Source: Limonium bicolor (lineage: Eukaryota; Streptophyta; Magnoliopsida; Caryophyllales; Plumbaginaceae). From it: a stretch of 64,000 bases of DNA. The notes under the pieces are model-generated. The model saw only the letters and a list, made by a program, of their open reading frames with translations. It was not told the origin of the DNA and ran no database searches. This document shows, one piece after another, positions 21,961 through 34,100 of this stretch. A program made the position numbers and the translations under genes. The stretch spans positions 100,504,839 through 100,568,838 of the forward strand of contig CM041778.1 of assembly GCA_023374045.1 (NCBI GenBank), written 5' to 3'. Position 1 is the first letter of the stretch; the number at the start of each line of letters is the position of its first letter.

Positions 21961-23025
21961 ATCGTCCTTCACCATCCTCGCCTAACGTCATACCGCAAGC
22001 ATCAACACTCACATACATCCATCACCACCGATTAAGTCAAACGAGGGCGGCGAGGGGATTCATTCGCGTTCCAAATCTCCATTCATTCACTACATAACCT
22101 CGCTTACGCCCATCATTCACCATCGCCAATTGCATCCCGTTCCAATATTTTCTTCGTCGTCGACCGTACCAGGAGAGGAGATGAGAGTAGCAGTGTAACG
22201 TTAGGAATAGAGCTCGAGCAGAGTTGAGAGTCATCACCGTCGGCGCGAGCAAGGCAGGGGAGTAGGTCGGTGTGTCGCAAAGAAAACGGGTGAACTGGAA
22301 GAAATAAAAGGGGAGAACCGACCTGGAGTGAACCGATCTACATTGAACCGGTTCAGACAACAATATAAAGGGTTTACTAAACTAACCCATTATATTTGTT
22401 ACATGTTACTTATTTCTTATTGCAGTCTTGGTTCTTACATAACATTTGACATTGGTTTTAATGTTTGTTTTTATTGAAATTATATTTTTACTAGTTTTAA
22501 TTAATATATAGGTTGTTACAATTAATGTGCTTATGCTACAATAATTCTGATCGTTTATTGCATTATCTTTCTAAATCTGTTTTAATTTGATCAGTGATAA
22601 ACAGATAGGTTCGATTAATTCGTAAATTGTGGAAAAACTTGTTTTAACCGGACAAGTTAATACTTCATCTGCATAAATATTATCTCTCAAACTTATTTTA
22701 TTTACATGTGTTTTGCTGGTCTAAAAAAGTCATAGCATGTTCTGGTAAACAAATTCGTCAGAGTTATTATTTTTGCCATATCATCTATCATTTTTATTTA
22801 TCTGTTATTTTATTTATCTCCATTTTATCAGTTTCATTTACAATTCAATAAACCCCCTTTTTGTGACACGCTTAGGAATTAGACATTTTCGCTTAAGTCC
22901 CACGGTTCGATTACCCGATTGCTCCAATTTTACTATACTACTACGACCGGGATTGTTTGCAGCCCGATAGACGTTTTGATCCAACTCAATTGATTATTTT
23001 TAATAGGTCAAAAATCTTGTCTGCA

Positions 23026-23773
23026 GACCACAAAAATAAGAACTAGTTTATAGCCTGCCCTTAACAAAGATCATAAAATGTTGGTGACTCTTATGCAATC
23101 GTGAAAATTATTCCCTCATATACAAAATCTCTGTCATTTTAGAGATAAATATGGACAGATTTAAGTCCAGATTCTTATCTAAAATGATAAATATATTGAA
23201 TAGGAGTAATTGTTTGTGAACCATAAAATACACACCTTACTATATATCTGAAAAAAAAACTTAAAAAAAACCAGAATAATCACTAACCAAAAGTTCTTCA
23301 TAATAAGAAAAAAAGAATCCAATAATCAACATTTCAAAAAATAGATAAATAAAGTTGAGAGCAGTTTATTTTTAAATTTTTTCGATAATGGTACTTCAGA
23401 ATATACTTGTTATGTTATTTTGACATTTATTTATAACAATTTAGATTTTTCCTGGTTTGTTTATAATTTTTATTTTCACTTTTATTTAATATTGTACCAC
23501 CATTAGATATTTTTCTAACTTTTATAGTTTCATTTTCTGTTAAATATTTTATATATTTTGACCAATTTATTATATCTTTTAATTTTTACATTATATATTT
23601 TAGTTCTTACTCGATATATTTTGTTTTTTTAATTTTTATATTTCAGATTTATTTAGATTGTTTTCAAAAAGTTTAAAATAAATCACTAAACTACCTATAT
23701 ACTAATTTAGTGAACGAAAACGAGAAAGATAATGAATTATGGGTAAAATACACGTCGATTTATAATATATATA
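23026..23773. other. AT-rich intergenic sequence, no gene seen
   Basis: Long A- and T-runs without ORF, splice or repeat features that I can support. It separates the Athila derivative from the MITE. Confidence 0.6.
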
Positions 23774-24183
23774 GGGAAAATTCACGATATACCCTTGTTT
23801 TCTTTCGTAATTCATATATACCCCTGTGATTTTAGTAATTTAACTTTAAACATGCTTAAATGTTGTCCAAAATTGATGAAACTTTATATGGACGATGCTA
23901 AAGTGATATATTTTGGTCTAATATCAAATTTGAAGCTTTTTAAGCTCACATGTGACCTGTGGGACCCAATGAATATGTGACTGTTCATTGGGTCCCACAG
24001 GTCACATGTGAGCTTAAAAAACTTCAAATTTGATATTGGACCAAAATATAACACTTTAGCATCGTCCATGTAAAGTTTCATCAATGTTGGACAATATTTA
24101 AGCATGTTTAAAGTTAAATTACTAAATCACAGGGATATATTGTGAATTACGAAAGAAAACAGGGATATCTCGTGAATTTTCCC
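23774..24183. mobile_element. Foldback MITE, 410 bp, nearly perfect inverted repeat
   Basis: The two halves are near-perfect reverse complements. It starts GGGAAAATTCACGATA and ends TATCTCGTGAATTTTCCC, with arms of about 200 bp meeting around 23976-23984. The flanks share an ATAATATA-like sequence, but the AT-rich context prevents a firm target-duplication call. There is no coding capacity. The arms would form a long hairpin if transcribed. It lies about 300 bp upstream of the inferred SGF11 5' exon. Confidence 0.9.
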
Positions 24184-24480
24184 ATAATATAACAATAACA
24201 TTTTGAGTTTAAACTATATGCGATTCACTATTATAAATTACTAAGAACAATACATATAAGCTAGTAATAATTTTTAAAATATTTTGCTAGTCTTTTAGGT
24301 AATTATAAAATCAATTGACAATTTTTGTCATTAAAAATAAAATCACTAATATTTCTTTTTTTTTAGGAAAAGCACTAATATTTCAGATAGGTGAAAGTAT
24401 AATGTTTTTTTTTTTGACTTCGAAAAAAATTCTATAGGAGTATTGTGTAACTTCACAATAATTTACAATTCTTGTCATTA
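24184..24480 (+). promoter_or_regulatory. Probable proximal promoter region of SGF11
   Basis: AT-rich sequence between the MITE and the first exon-like sequence. No single TATA box or initiator stands out. The call rests only on position. Confidence 0.3.
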
Positions 24481-24642
24481 AGATGCGTAGTGACGCAATT
24501 CAACTCCACAATCTTTGTAGTTTGTCCCGAGCCCGACCGATGCTACTAGAAAAAAGCTTGCGCTATTCGGTGCGACTTTCCTGAGAATTTGCGGACTGCT
24601 GCACTCAATTCTCCATCTCGTTCTTCTTCACGGTTGCATTCG
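24481..24642 (+). other. SGF11: Probable 5' UTR exon of SGF11
   Basis: Base composition changes from AT-rich to mixed near 24490, and the stretch ends GCATTCG before GTGAGACC, a good donor. The matching acceptor is TTTGCCAG at 25342, eight bases before the ATG, so a 700-bp intron would lie in the 5' UTR. The transcript start is not determined. Confidence 0.45.
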
Positions 24643-25350
24643 GTGAGACCTCTTTTCATTTTCTTGATGGTTCGTTCTTTTAAAGCAGAATTTGGGGGGT
24701 TCTTGATTGCTACTTCTGTCGACACTACGAAAGCCATAGTATGCGTCTGATTTTCTGATTCGAATAGTAGACTCGGTACTATCTTGGCCTTAATTGTTCA
24801 CGGCTTATTTCCAATTTCAAAATCATGTTGAAGAGGCAATGTGTCATGATAGCAGTTCTCTGCTACCGCTTTCTGCTGTTTTGTATCAAATTTAGCGTTT
24901 TTCCAGAAGATTAGTGAAATTTCTTCTCGATGAGTTTGAGCTGGAATTGGGAACCATGCGTGTGGTGTGTTTTTTTTCTTCAAATTTGGCGGAACAAGTG
25001 ATCTTTCATTTTACTTTGTATGCCACTTAACTATACTGGTATGAACTAGTTTCTCAGCTTCTTGGTCTCAGTTACTTTCTTGATGAGCGTTACGAGTTTG
25101 TAGGTCAAGTTGCATACTCATCTAATTTTCATTACTAGTTATATAACTTTGTTGTGGTAATTGAGGGTCAAAGTTGACCAGCCTGGTAACAGGCACTATA
25201 TCCATTATCTGATGCACTTGCGGTGCGGGTCTATTGTTTGAAAAGTAAGAAATATGTTGTTTGTTTGGGTGTCTCTTAACTATACTGCAGCTGATCTGAA
25301 TGTGACTTAACAGTCTTCTTTGGTGGTTTGCACCTTTGCCAGAAGAAACT

Positions 25351-26858
25351 ATGTCGGTGCCAAATGATGATGTCATGCCTTCTTCAAGTTCTCAGGTGTC
25401 TCTGCTTTTCCTTTTCGTTGCTTCAATCAAGTTGTATTAATGCTTGTTTTTTGACACTGCTTGGAGCAAGTGGCATTAAGTTTCTTTTGCGGACATACGG
25501 CTTAATGTTAAATCATGTGAATTTTAACTTAGGAGTTTGGATGAGAAACATTTTTTTAGATATTTTATTTGCATTTGCTCTCTTGGACTGATATGTGTTT
25601 TTATATAGCTAAATGAGACGCCTACACTAGTTTGGTGATCACTAACTTATTTCTGATGGAATTTTTGGCGTAGATGCTTGGGATTTTGATCTTTGTTGAT
25701 TAATAAGTATCCATTGTCTATGCCATTTAGCCCGAGTAGTGAAGCCCAAATTTTGGGATTTAGTGTATAAAGGTGATACGAACAGAAGAGTCAAATTGTA
25801 ATTCCACTGACTTCTCATCTGACCTAAATTCTAGTTGCAGATTATATCTGAGGTTTTCTCAGACCTGTTGGACTCTATAATAGTTGATGTAGCATCAGAA
25901 TGCCATCGGATAGCAAGGCTAGGCCTTGACAGCAACTTGGAAGAAGAGGAAGAAGAGCTGAGGCTGTCAGCAGAAGCAAGGGCAAAAGGTTCTGATCCAA
26001 GCAATAGTGGTGACACCAATGGCAAATATGTAGTTGATATATTTGGGCAGACTCATCCCAGCATTGCGGCTGAAGTATTCGAGTGCATGAACTGTGGTCA
26101 ATCAATTGCTGCTGGGAGATTTGCTCCTCATCTTGAAAAATGCATGGGAAAGGTAATATGAGTTAGTTAACTGAAAGAACTGTCAAAGTACATGGTTTTT
26201 GTTGCTTGCAGAAAGATAGCCTGCCCTAGTGACAAAATTGATTGCCTTGCCTGTATAATGTGCTTGAACCTGTCTTTCCACTTGACCATCCTTTACTGCA
26301 TCTAATAACAAAAGCTTGCTACTTAACATTCTTATCCACGCTATCTATCATCTTGCCTGTTATGGGATTTGTAGTTTTTGACGTATGGAAGTTGAGAAAC
26401 TTGTTAATCAAATTGATTTCCTTGCCTGTACAGTATGGCTTTGCCCCAAATCATATATATTTCATGTTAGCCAAGCCCAGTTGTTCTGGGAACGAGGCTT
26501 TGATGTTATTGGTGTACTGTTAACTTCAATGCAGGAGGCAAGTAGTCTATATTGGTCAGAACTGTTGCAAGCAAATGATACATTCATTAGAACAAGATAC
26601 TCTGCGGATCAATGTAATATCTTGCTGGTTTCATTAATTGCAATTGTGCAGGGCAGAAAAGCTCGTCGAAAAGTAACAAGAAGCACATCAGCAGCTGCTC
26701 AGACCAGGCAGACAAGAGCATCCACTACTGCTTCATCGTACTCCCCTAACCCAAACCCCACCACAAGGTCCACAACTGTGAGCCGTATACCGAATGGGAA
26801 TTCAGGTGGTGTTGCTGGTGGTGAGGAGTATTCTAGTGGCATGACAGAAGATTTTTAG
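25351..26858 (+). CDS. SGF11: SAGA-associated factor 11 (SGF11), DUB-module subunit
   Basis: Three coding exons: 25351-25395, 25841-26152 and 26652-26858, all joined in phase 0 with GT/AG borders (CAG-GTGTC, TTGCAG, AAAG-GTAAT, GTGCAG). They give 187 residues, close to the size of Arabidopsis SGF11 as I recall it. Residues 16-60 form the conserved N-terminal helix (FSDLLDSIIVDVASECHR) with an EEEEEE run. DIFGQTHP leads into a C2HC zinc finger at Cys97, Cys100, His112 and Cys116. The tail is basic and Ser/Thr-rich. In the family, SGF11 anchors the H2B deubiquitinase (UBP22 in plants) and ENY2 in SAGA; it acts in the nucleus and its zinc finger contacts the nucleosome. The start is set by the first ATG after the acceptor. 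No lesion is visible, so the gene is probably functional. The 3' UTR probably runs to about 27200. Confidence 0.93.
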
Positions 26859-27600
26859 AAGAAAAAATAGAAAAATCCTGGAGAAGAAGAGCACCTCTGG
26901 AATATACTGTTTTATATAGCTACTTCATAAGGAACCTTCACGTCTCTAATGCAGAAGATATACATACTTACATCTCAGTATGGGTCTAATTTTTTTCCTT
27001 TGCTGAAGCACATTATTGTGCTGCGACAGCGATATTTGAGCACGTACAATCACAGATATTGAAAGAAAAATGAACCGCCGCAAGTGTCAATAGTACTTCT
27101 TTTTTGGCAGTGATGCCCTGGTTACAGATTCAAGCCATCATTTTTGTTGTAGTCTCTGCATTTTGTCCTGCTATTGTTTTGCTTCTGAATCTTTAAAATG
27201 GATGATATATGTGTTCAATTATACAACTTAGCATATTCGTGCGTATCCGGATCATTTCTATAGTTCCTTTGCATTTCTGTGTTTTGTATCTATTACTTAT
27301 CATGGTAGAAGAATTCTGGATACACCAAAGCAGCTTTACTATTTTTTGTTTCGAAAAATTTACGCTGTGCACTTCTAATGTCATTTCCGACGTTACGGGT
27401 TAATATCACAAGACAGCCATATCGTCCTTCATCTGAATCCACGTTAAGTTGTGCAATGGCACATAGCATAGGACTAAAGGCCCACTATCGTGCATCCTGG
27501 CCCAAATGAGGTGCTTGGTTTATGTGGAAATTACGTTTTACTGTAGCAATATCACTCCACTTCCATTCGCATTCACGCACATCTTCCTCGTTTTTTTTTC
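26859..27600 (+). other. SGF11 3' UTR and downstream intergenic DNA
   Basis: T-rich non-coding sequence follows the stop. No canonical AATAAA is evident, as is common in plants. No other gene is seen up to 27600. Confidence 0.45.
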
Positions 27601-27617
27601 TTCTCTTTTGTGCGATT

Positions 27618-28672
27618 TAGGCTGTTTGGTATTGCTGTTTTGGCGGCATACTTGGTAGCAGGTTTATTTTGGCGGCATACTTGGTAGCAGGTTTGTGGTG
27701 GCATATTTATAGCATATTTGTTGGCAGGTTTGTGCTGGTATATTTGTAGCTTTTTTAAAACTGTTGTTTGGCAGTGCGGTATATATGCAACATATTTGGT
27801 TAAGTTAGTTATATGTGGTGCGTTTACGTTTTTGTATTATAATTACAATTTATTATATTATACTATGTAACTTTATTTTGTTAGTAAAAATAAATAGAAA
27901 AATTCACAAACAATATATTACTATGAATATTTAATTTACAATTAAAAACCTGAGAAACTAAAGAAAATAAAAATATTTATATAACCAATAAAGTTTTTAT
28001 TTTTATTGTTTAAGTACAAATTGTAACTTCTAAACAGTATATTTTAAATTTCTTAATTTAATAATTCTTACAAATATAAAAGTGTAAAAAAAGAGAACAA
28101 GCGTTTCAAATTTTCTGATAATGTTGTGTGAATTTATTTAGTGAAATTGTAACTTTTAATATATAATATTTTTGTAACTTTGTATGTTAAAAAATTTATA
28201 TACATTCATATTTCTATATACTTTTTTAATATTTTAATTCATATATCAACAAGTGTGTATTTTTTTATTGATTTTTTAATTTTATTAATCTATGTGGTAT
28301 TACAAATAATATGTTGTAAATTAGAATTATTAATGTGGTTTTTTTTTTAAATTTGACTAAAGAAGTAGTACTATTTTTTAAAATTATTTGAAGCATAGTG
28401 TAATTTGTAACAAATAAAGAAACTTGTAAAAAATGTCATAAGATAAGTAGTTTTTTAATCAATAGTCACAGTAATTGCAATATGAAGGGAGAAAAGAAGC
28501 GGAAGTGAAATCGCGGAAACGAAAAAGTAGCATTTGCTGCGCGGCATTTGTGCTGACATTTATGCTCTTTTAGCCGAATAGCAAAACAAATAAATGAGGC
28601 TAAAGTAGTATATGTCATAACAAACATGCTGCCCATTTACGCTGTTTTTATTGGAACCGAACGCTACCTCTC
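27618..28672. mobile_element. Possible non-autonomous TIR transposon, degenerate
   Basis: About 1 kb of very AT-rich DNA lies between GGCTGTTTGGTATTGCTG on the left and GGAACCGAACGCTACC on the right, which are weakly complementary. The left end has a 24-bp sequence, GGCGGCATACTTGGTAGCAG plus TTT, repeated twice (27641-27700). I see no clear target duplication or ORF. Confidence 0.3.
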
Positions 28673-28816
28673 TCACTCCGGAATTACAACAAAAGTCAGG
28701 GTTAACGATTATCTGTTACCGTCACTTGCGACTCTGTGAGGCTTAACATCCTGTCCTGTTCCTTGCTCATGTCTTCCATAATTTAGTTCTTGCACCCTAA
28801 ATTCTCTTTTTTTTAA

Positions 28817-29799
28817 GGCTAAACAGATTATGCATTGATAAACTACATAAACATCATTACATAATCAGGGATCTTATCCGTCCAAAAACCATCCAATTCA
28901 CACACTCCTACTTATACTTGCCATGATATGCGCTACACACACTTCTCCTCTCTAGGAGCATAAGACCAAGTGACCTTATCAAAACACTTACAAAAGCACA
29001 TAACATCATCAGCGATTAAACACACCCTTCCGTCTAAAGTACCAAAACCATTCAAAAAATCAATCACACTTTTATAGTCCGGCTGAAAACAAACACGAGT
29101 TATACCACCCATTTTCACCCACACTGCTGCCTGCAACAATGCTCTAGCTTTAACAGCTGGGGATGTGTCTCCTTGCATCAGCCGCTTGCAACCTACCAAA
29201 CTCGCCTTCCCTCCCTTAAGGCCTACAACACCCTATCCCCACAGGCCCATCATCCTTGAAACTGCCATCCATAAAGACCACCTCTGCATCAGCACCTGGA
29301 TCTAACAATTTCTCTACAATCTGGATATCGCCCTTACCCGCAAAGCATGCAGTGGCAAGGTAGGCCTCAACTTGAAAACATCCACTCTCAAAGTTGCGAG
29401 CTTGCCCATGCCGAACACGGCATCTAGAGAACCACAATTTCCACATCGAGAGGATAAAACTGTCCAAAGAAAAACCATTAAGCAGTATACAAAGACACAT
29501 AACCCAGTCAAAAAAAGCTCCCTCATTAGGTAAAGTCACATGCTTGTCAACATTCATTCAAGATCAGAAGCTTTTAACCGCACAACAATAAAGAAACGCA
29601 TGCTGATATGTTTCAATAGAACCACAAAAACATGCAACATAACACAAATTCTTAAACTTGTGAGCTAAAACTGCTCCACAAGGCAAGAGACCATTAAGCA
29701 GTCTCCACCAGAACACGTTAACACGCAAAGGCACATTACAATTCCATATTTTCTTCAAGACTCCCCCACTACACCCCCATTTGAGCTTTGTGGCACACT
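28817..29799 (-). mobile_element. LINE fragment: 3' part of ORF2 (zinc-binding RVT linker and RNase H)
   Basis: On the minus strand, three adjacent frames give LINE landmarks. They are KIWNCNVPLRVNVFWWRLL followed by a Cys/His-rich stretch (29790-29580, the zf-RVT domain), then VVFMDGSFKDDGPVGIG near 29280, and LVGCKRLMQGDTSPAVKARALL to TWSYAPREEK (29200-28940, plant LINE RNase H). The plus-strand run of eight T at about 28809-28816 would be the poly(A) end. The 5' side is cut off at 29799 by another element. Frameshifts mark it as dead. Confidence 0.8.
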
Positions 29800-30310
29800 T
29801 GAAACGGTATTGGAGATGCTCCATCCGACTCCATCTCCACACCAAGATGTATAGTGGTTCGGCCAATAATGCGGCCTACGTCCACTTCTAGACAGAGCTA
29901 TTATTCATCTTTCAGTTTACAACTCTAGAGAGCCCTTTGGGTTGAGCTCCCTTCTTTTCCAACTTGTCCCTTACAAATGAGCCCCTCTACTTCTATTTAT
30001 AGACTTTCTATGGCCAGGTTTACCTTTGTGCCCCTATACATGCGGTACTATCATATTTATATAATTGTTAGCCTCTATTTGGATAATCTTTCCGGACTGG
30101 GATACTACTTCCGCATTGGACTAACTCTTCCGGTCATCTTTTCAGGTAACAACCCTACCGGTAGTAATTCTACCGGTAGCGATCCTTTAGGTAGCAGCCC
30201 TTCCGGTAGCGGGTCTTCCGGTAGCAGGCCTTCCAATGATAGGCCTTCCGACAATCGGTCTTCGGTAGTAGTCCTTCCGCTAGTAGGTCTCCGGTAGCAG
30301 GCCTTCCGCA
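29800..30310 (-). repeat. 3' LTR of the LARD-like element
   Basis: Plus-strand ends TGAAACGG and CCTTCCGCA. Rich in GGTAGC and CTTCCGG repeats, including two perfect CTACCGGTAG palindromes (30155-30164 and 30170-30179). Confidence 0.78.
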
Positions 30311-30652
30311 TGGTATATTTCATACCATTACATCAGTCCTACAAGTTCTACTTTTTAGTACTAAAAAGTGGAACTTATAAAAGGAAGATAAAATTTACAC
30401 TTTGTACTCTTTTCTTTTCTACTATATATCTCCTTTCCCACAAGTTCTTTTTCTTTTGCCTAAAAAGGAAAATGAACTTAAAAATTTTGGCCTACACAAA
30501 AGCTTTTTCGGCAAGCGAAGTGCCATGTCCTCCGGTCACAGAAAAAGTCCCACAGGTTCCGGTAGTGCGGAAGTCCCACTTGTACTCCAGAGAAAAGGTC
30601 TCCGCTCCTTGAACGTGCCATAATAAGAAATCCAAAGATCTGGAATTCCGAA

Positions 30653-30787
30653 GGGCCATAATAATCCCACAAGACCATAATAATTCCAGAAGACCATAAT
30701 AATTTCAGAAGACCATAATAATTCTAGAAGACCATAATAATTCCAGAAGACCATAATAATCTCAAGAAGACCATAATAATAATAATG
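30653..30787. repeat. Tandem repeat, unit about 20 bp (AGAAGACCATAATAATTCC)
   Basis: Six to seven imperfect copies of an approximately 20-bp unit built around GACCATAATAAT. ORFs across it are repeat by-products. Confidence 0.85.
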
Positions 30788-30984
30788 GAATATTACTTCC
30801 ATAATCAGATTCCTGCTTGAATTACTTTATTCCTTGGACCTGCATACCTAAATTTAACAGATTAAAAGATATTTGTCTTTAGGGCTGCACGGAGCAACCG
30901 GACTTCCCGAGAATTGGAGATTTTATAATGAAGAATTTTAAACTGCTCTTTCGTTTATGCCATGATTTCTTTCGGTAACCTTTT

Positions 30985-31195
30985 AGTTACACTTTCACAC
31001 TCTACCACTGTACACATGGTGAGATCGTCGATTTAACACTCTACCGACTTCGAGACGGTGAGATCGTCGGTTTAACACTCTTTTGTCTTTAAGACGTGAG
31101 ATCGTCGGATGAAATACACTACCATTGTTGATGGTTAGATCGTCGGATACAAAACCCTCTACCATCGCTGATGGTGAGATCGTCGGTTACATTCT
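30985..31195. repeat. Tandem repeat, unit about 50 bp with GAGATCGTCGG
   Basis: Five diverged units, each with a CTACC...GGTGAGATCGTCGG core. Several have a small inverted repeat such as ACCATCGCTGATGGT. Lies inside the LARD-like element. Confidence 0.75.
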
Positions 31196-34100
31196 TTGTC
31201 TTTATTTTCTTTTCTCAAGACTCTTTTGGTTTTTGAGTAAATCAGAAAAACCATAAATTGTTTTAAATATTTTCTTTTTGTAAACCAGAGGGTGATCAAT
31301 CCTCTAAAAAAGTTTTCGCAAACTCCCCGTGACAAAAGAATATTCACAGAAATATCAAAGGTTCGGTACCCTCTTTTTACCGGTTGGATGATATTACCGG
31401 TAAGACGTCAGATTGCTACCGGTGAAGATGATAAGTTGCTATCGGTAGATGTGATAAGTTGATACCGGTAGAAACTGCAATTGGCTTTCGGATGTCCGTT
31501 TATCTGGACTGCTTCCCCGATTAAAATGATAAGTTGCTTCCGGCGGGGGATTCCAAGTTGTTGGAGATTTCAATTTTCTACCGGTGAAGATCCAAATTTG
31601 CAACCGGTGAAAATTTCATGTTGGAGAAATCTTCTTGCGGAGTCAGGTCCCATAGCACCGGTAGAACAAATTTCGTCAGTTGTCTGCCCTAGCTTTACTC
31701 TTCCTTTTCAAGCTTCAGGCGATTCCGTTCTGAATTTGATTTCTCTACCGACATTTATTCTCTGGCTGGCACTTTGTTGGTCATGCTACACCGAAGGTCT
31801 GGAACTCAGACGCGACTAGTATCTTCTTACTCCGAAGCTTCTAGAGTGCCTCCAGTAAAACTAATTACCATTATTTGGTAACACTTTCGGTTACTGACAA
31901 AGGAGGATACTCTCCGGTAGATTTTTAGACGATCTTCAGTCCGGTTAAATTTTTTGCATAAAAATTTTCTCCGGGTAATGATGTTCGCTGAGAGACGATT
32001 GTTCCGTGAACTTTTTGGTGGTCAACATGTAATCTTCTGGTTTTCTTTCTTCCCTTTCCCAACTATACTGTGACCGACCCGTTCTTCCGGAAACCTTATC
32101 CTGTTGGAAAATTTATCAATCTTTCTGATGTACCCAATTCTACCGTAGACGGGCAAAGCTCTCCAGCTGATATCTGTGAAATAATTCTTTCCCCTGCCCG
32201 AAGCGTTTTCTGGTCCCTCCGGTATTTCCTAATCCCTTGGCTTTGGACAGATCCCATCCGGTAGAAAATTTCACGCCCCCGAGCACACCAACCTTTTTAT
32301 ATCTAAAATCAATACCTCTCGGTAGCAATAGGGATGGAATATAGTGGTGCTTGTGGTCGAACTTCTACAGTCAAAATCTGCCTGGTACTGGAATTGTACC
32401 ACCGGGGAGAGCTGGGAGGAAAAGGTTTCGCTACTTGAATGCCCGGACGATAATTTTCTCTGTTAAGCTCGGCTACTACTCTCACTCTCTCCCGGATATT
32501 ATTGCCCCGTTCTCCAGACGTTACTTCATCGCTGGAGGCTTCCGAGCGTTGGTAGTTTCCGGACTGGGTGGTGATGGCTTCCAGTAATTGAATGATGTTC
32601 TTCGGACACCGATGGCTTCTGGGTCAGTACAATACTTTGGAGATATGGTCATGAAATGCCCGGAGATGAATTTTTAAAATATGACTCTTTAGTCGAAATG
32701 ACTCTTCGGTCGAAATCGTCCATCTGACTCTCCGGTCGAAATCATCCATCTTTGTTGATATCTCTTGTCATTCTGGACTACCTTTTTTCTGATTTCCCCG
32801 GACCAGAGTGCGGTTGTTGACCGGAGTCTCCCATTGCTATCGGTGAAGGTAACAAATTTGTTACTCGTAGAGACAAGAAGCTGCTACCGGTAATGGTAAC
32901 AGTTTGTTATCGGTAGAAAAGATTTCCCCCTTTTTACTGGAATACTCCCGGCCTTCTTCTTTAACCTCGGGCGATAACAATCCCTTTTTCTTTCGAGTTC
33001 GATCCAAGTTCCTTTTTGGTCACTTCCGGTCGTTTGACAGTCTTCGCACAAAAACCTCATGATTCAGTGATACCGTTGGGCAATAGTTGAAAAAGATACT
33101 GCAGCAGCACCGTATGCGATATGTGTGAACAAGACTTAATCTGCCACTGAATTAAGCCTTCAAGAACGAAGTGATATCAAAATCACAAGTGATATATATA
33201 GATAGAATGGAACTCTTTGTTTAATAACAGCTTACCAATCAAGACAATAATAAAAAGATTAGCAGAAGAAAGATCAAGAATGTTTATAATTTATATACAA
33301 TAAATTGTTTGAACACTTAACACGTGGGCAGTATAAACTTAGAAGTAAATATAGAGCAGCCTCTCTGCTTCTTTATCCTAATAGTGGTTTGTGGTCTGGG
33401 CTTAAAAAGGTTAAATTTAAAAATGCTTAATCATGTCATAAAGGAGTTCAAAGCAAACTTGAAACAGCTCAAGATTAGTGACAGAGTGACTTTGTTTCAG
33501 ACCTTATAGCAGGACAAAATATCGGCAAGAGAATTATTAATGATAGTGAAATAATATTCTTATAAGATAGTAGAAACAGATGCGTAGTAACAGAATGAGT
33601 GGAAAGGAAACACACACTCAGGTAGGTGTACTTTGAACAAGGATCTGAATTGCGGCGTTATAAAGCTGAAAGTTTAACAGAGCTCGACCAAGCCTAGAAA
33701 GAACAGGCTGAAATAAGTACTAATACAGTTTGGCTGTCCAAAGTAAGCCATAAACCAAGATGTAAGACTTGCCCAAACTATGGCATTACTACCAGTAAAA
33801 CGCTAATAGGATTCAGAGGATTTAAATTGCTGAAACATAAAAAAGGTTAGACTCAAAAACACAAGGTACTGCCAAAAAATAGGCAGATCGTCTGCTAATT
33901 CATCTACCAGGCCTCACTTTTTTGCAAAGGATGCACAAAAATACACACACCACAAGAAATCACTTAACCATGTCAGACAAAAGTTTAATGGCACAGCTGG
34001 TTGGTCTGTAGTTTTTGCAGAAGGTTAGTCAAGAAAATATAGGGTGTGGAAACATAGAATACTGTAACCAACACAACTCAGCTAAACAACATAGTACTCT

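Larger units (their letters stand above)
16866..23025 (+). mobile_element. Athila-lineage deletion derivative
   Basis: Plus-strand element. It consists of a 5'-truncated LTR (16866-17637), then pol starting in the middle at RNase H, integrase, a 1.4-kb non-coding 3' region, a purine tract and a full 3' LTR (20917-23025). The primer site, gag, protease and RT are missing. LTR sequence runs into RNase H sequence within a few bases of 17637, so a single large internal deletion is the simplest explanation. The left edge is fused to another LTR, so no target duplication can be checked. Confidence 0.85.
20917..23025 (+). repeat. 3' LTR of the Athila derivative (2109 bp)
   Basis: Begins TGATAAGTGCG and ends TTGTCTGCA. 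It includes an AT microsatellite (21076-21139) and a 560-bp stretch built of CAT/CAC-type triplets (21400-21960). Its last 690 bases match 16866-17637. Long histidine/serine-rich ORFs here come from the triplet composition. Confidence 0.85.

Noticed and set aside
25328..25591. 87-codon ORF at the SGF11 start
   Set aside because: Runs from the first coding exon into the intron in a different frame from SGF11.
26242..26523. 93-codon ORF within SGF11
   Set aside because: Lies entirely in the second coding intron and has no domain.
30536..30802. Trp/Tyr-rich ORF on the minus strand
   Set aside because: Translation of the 20-bp tandem repeat.
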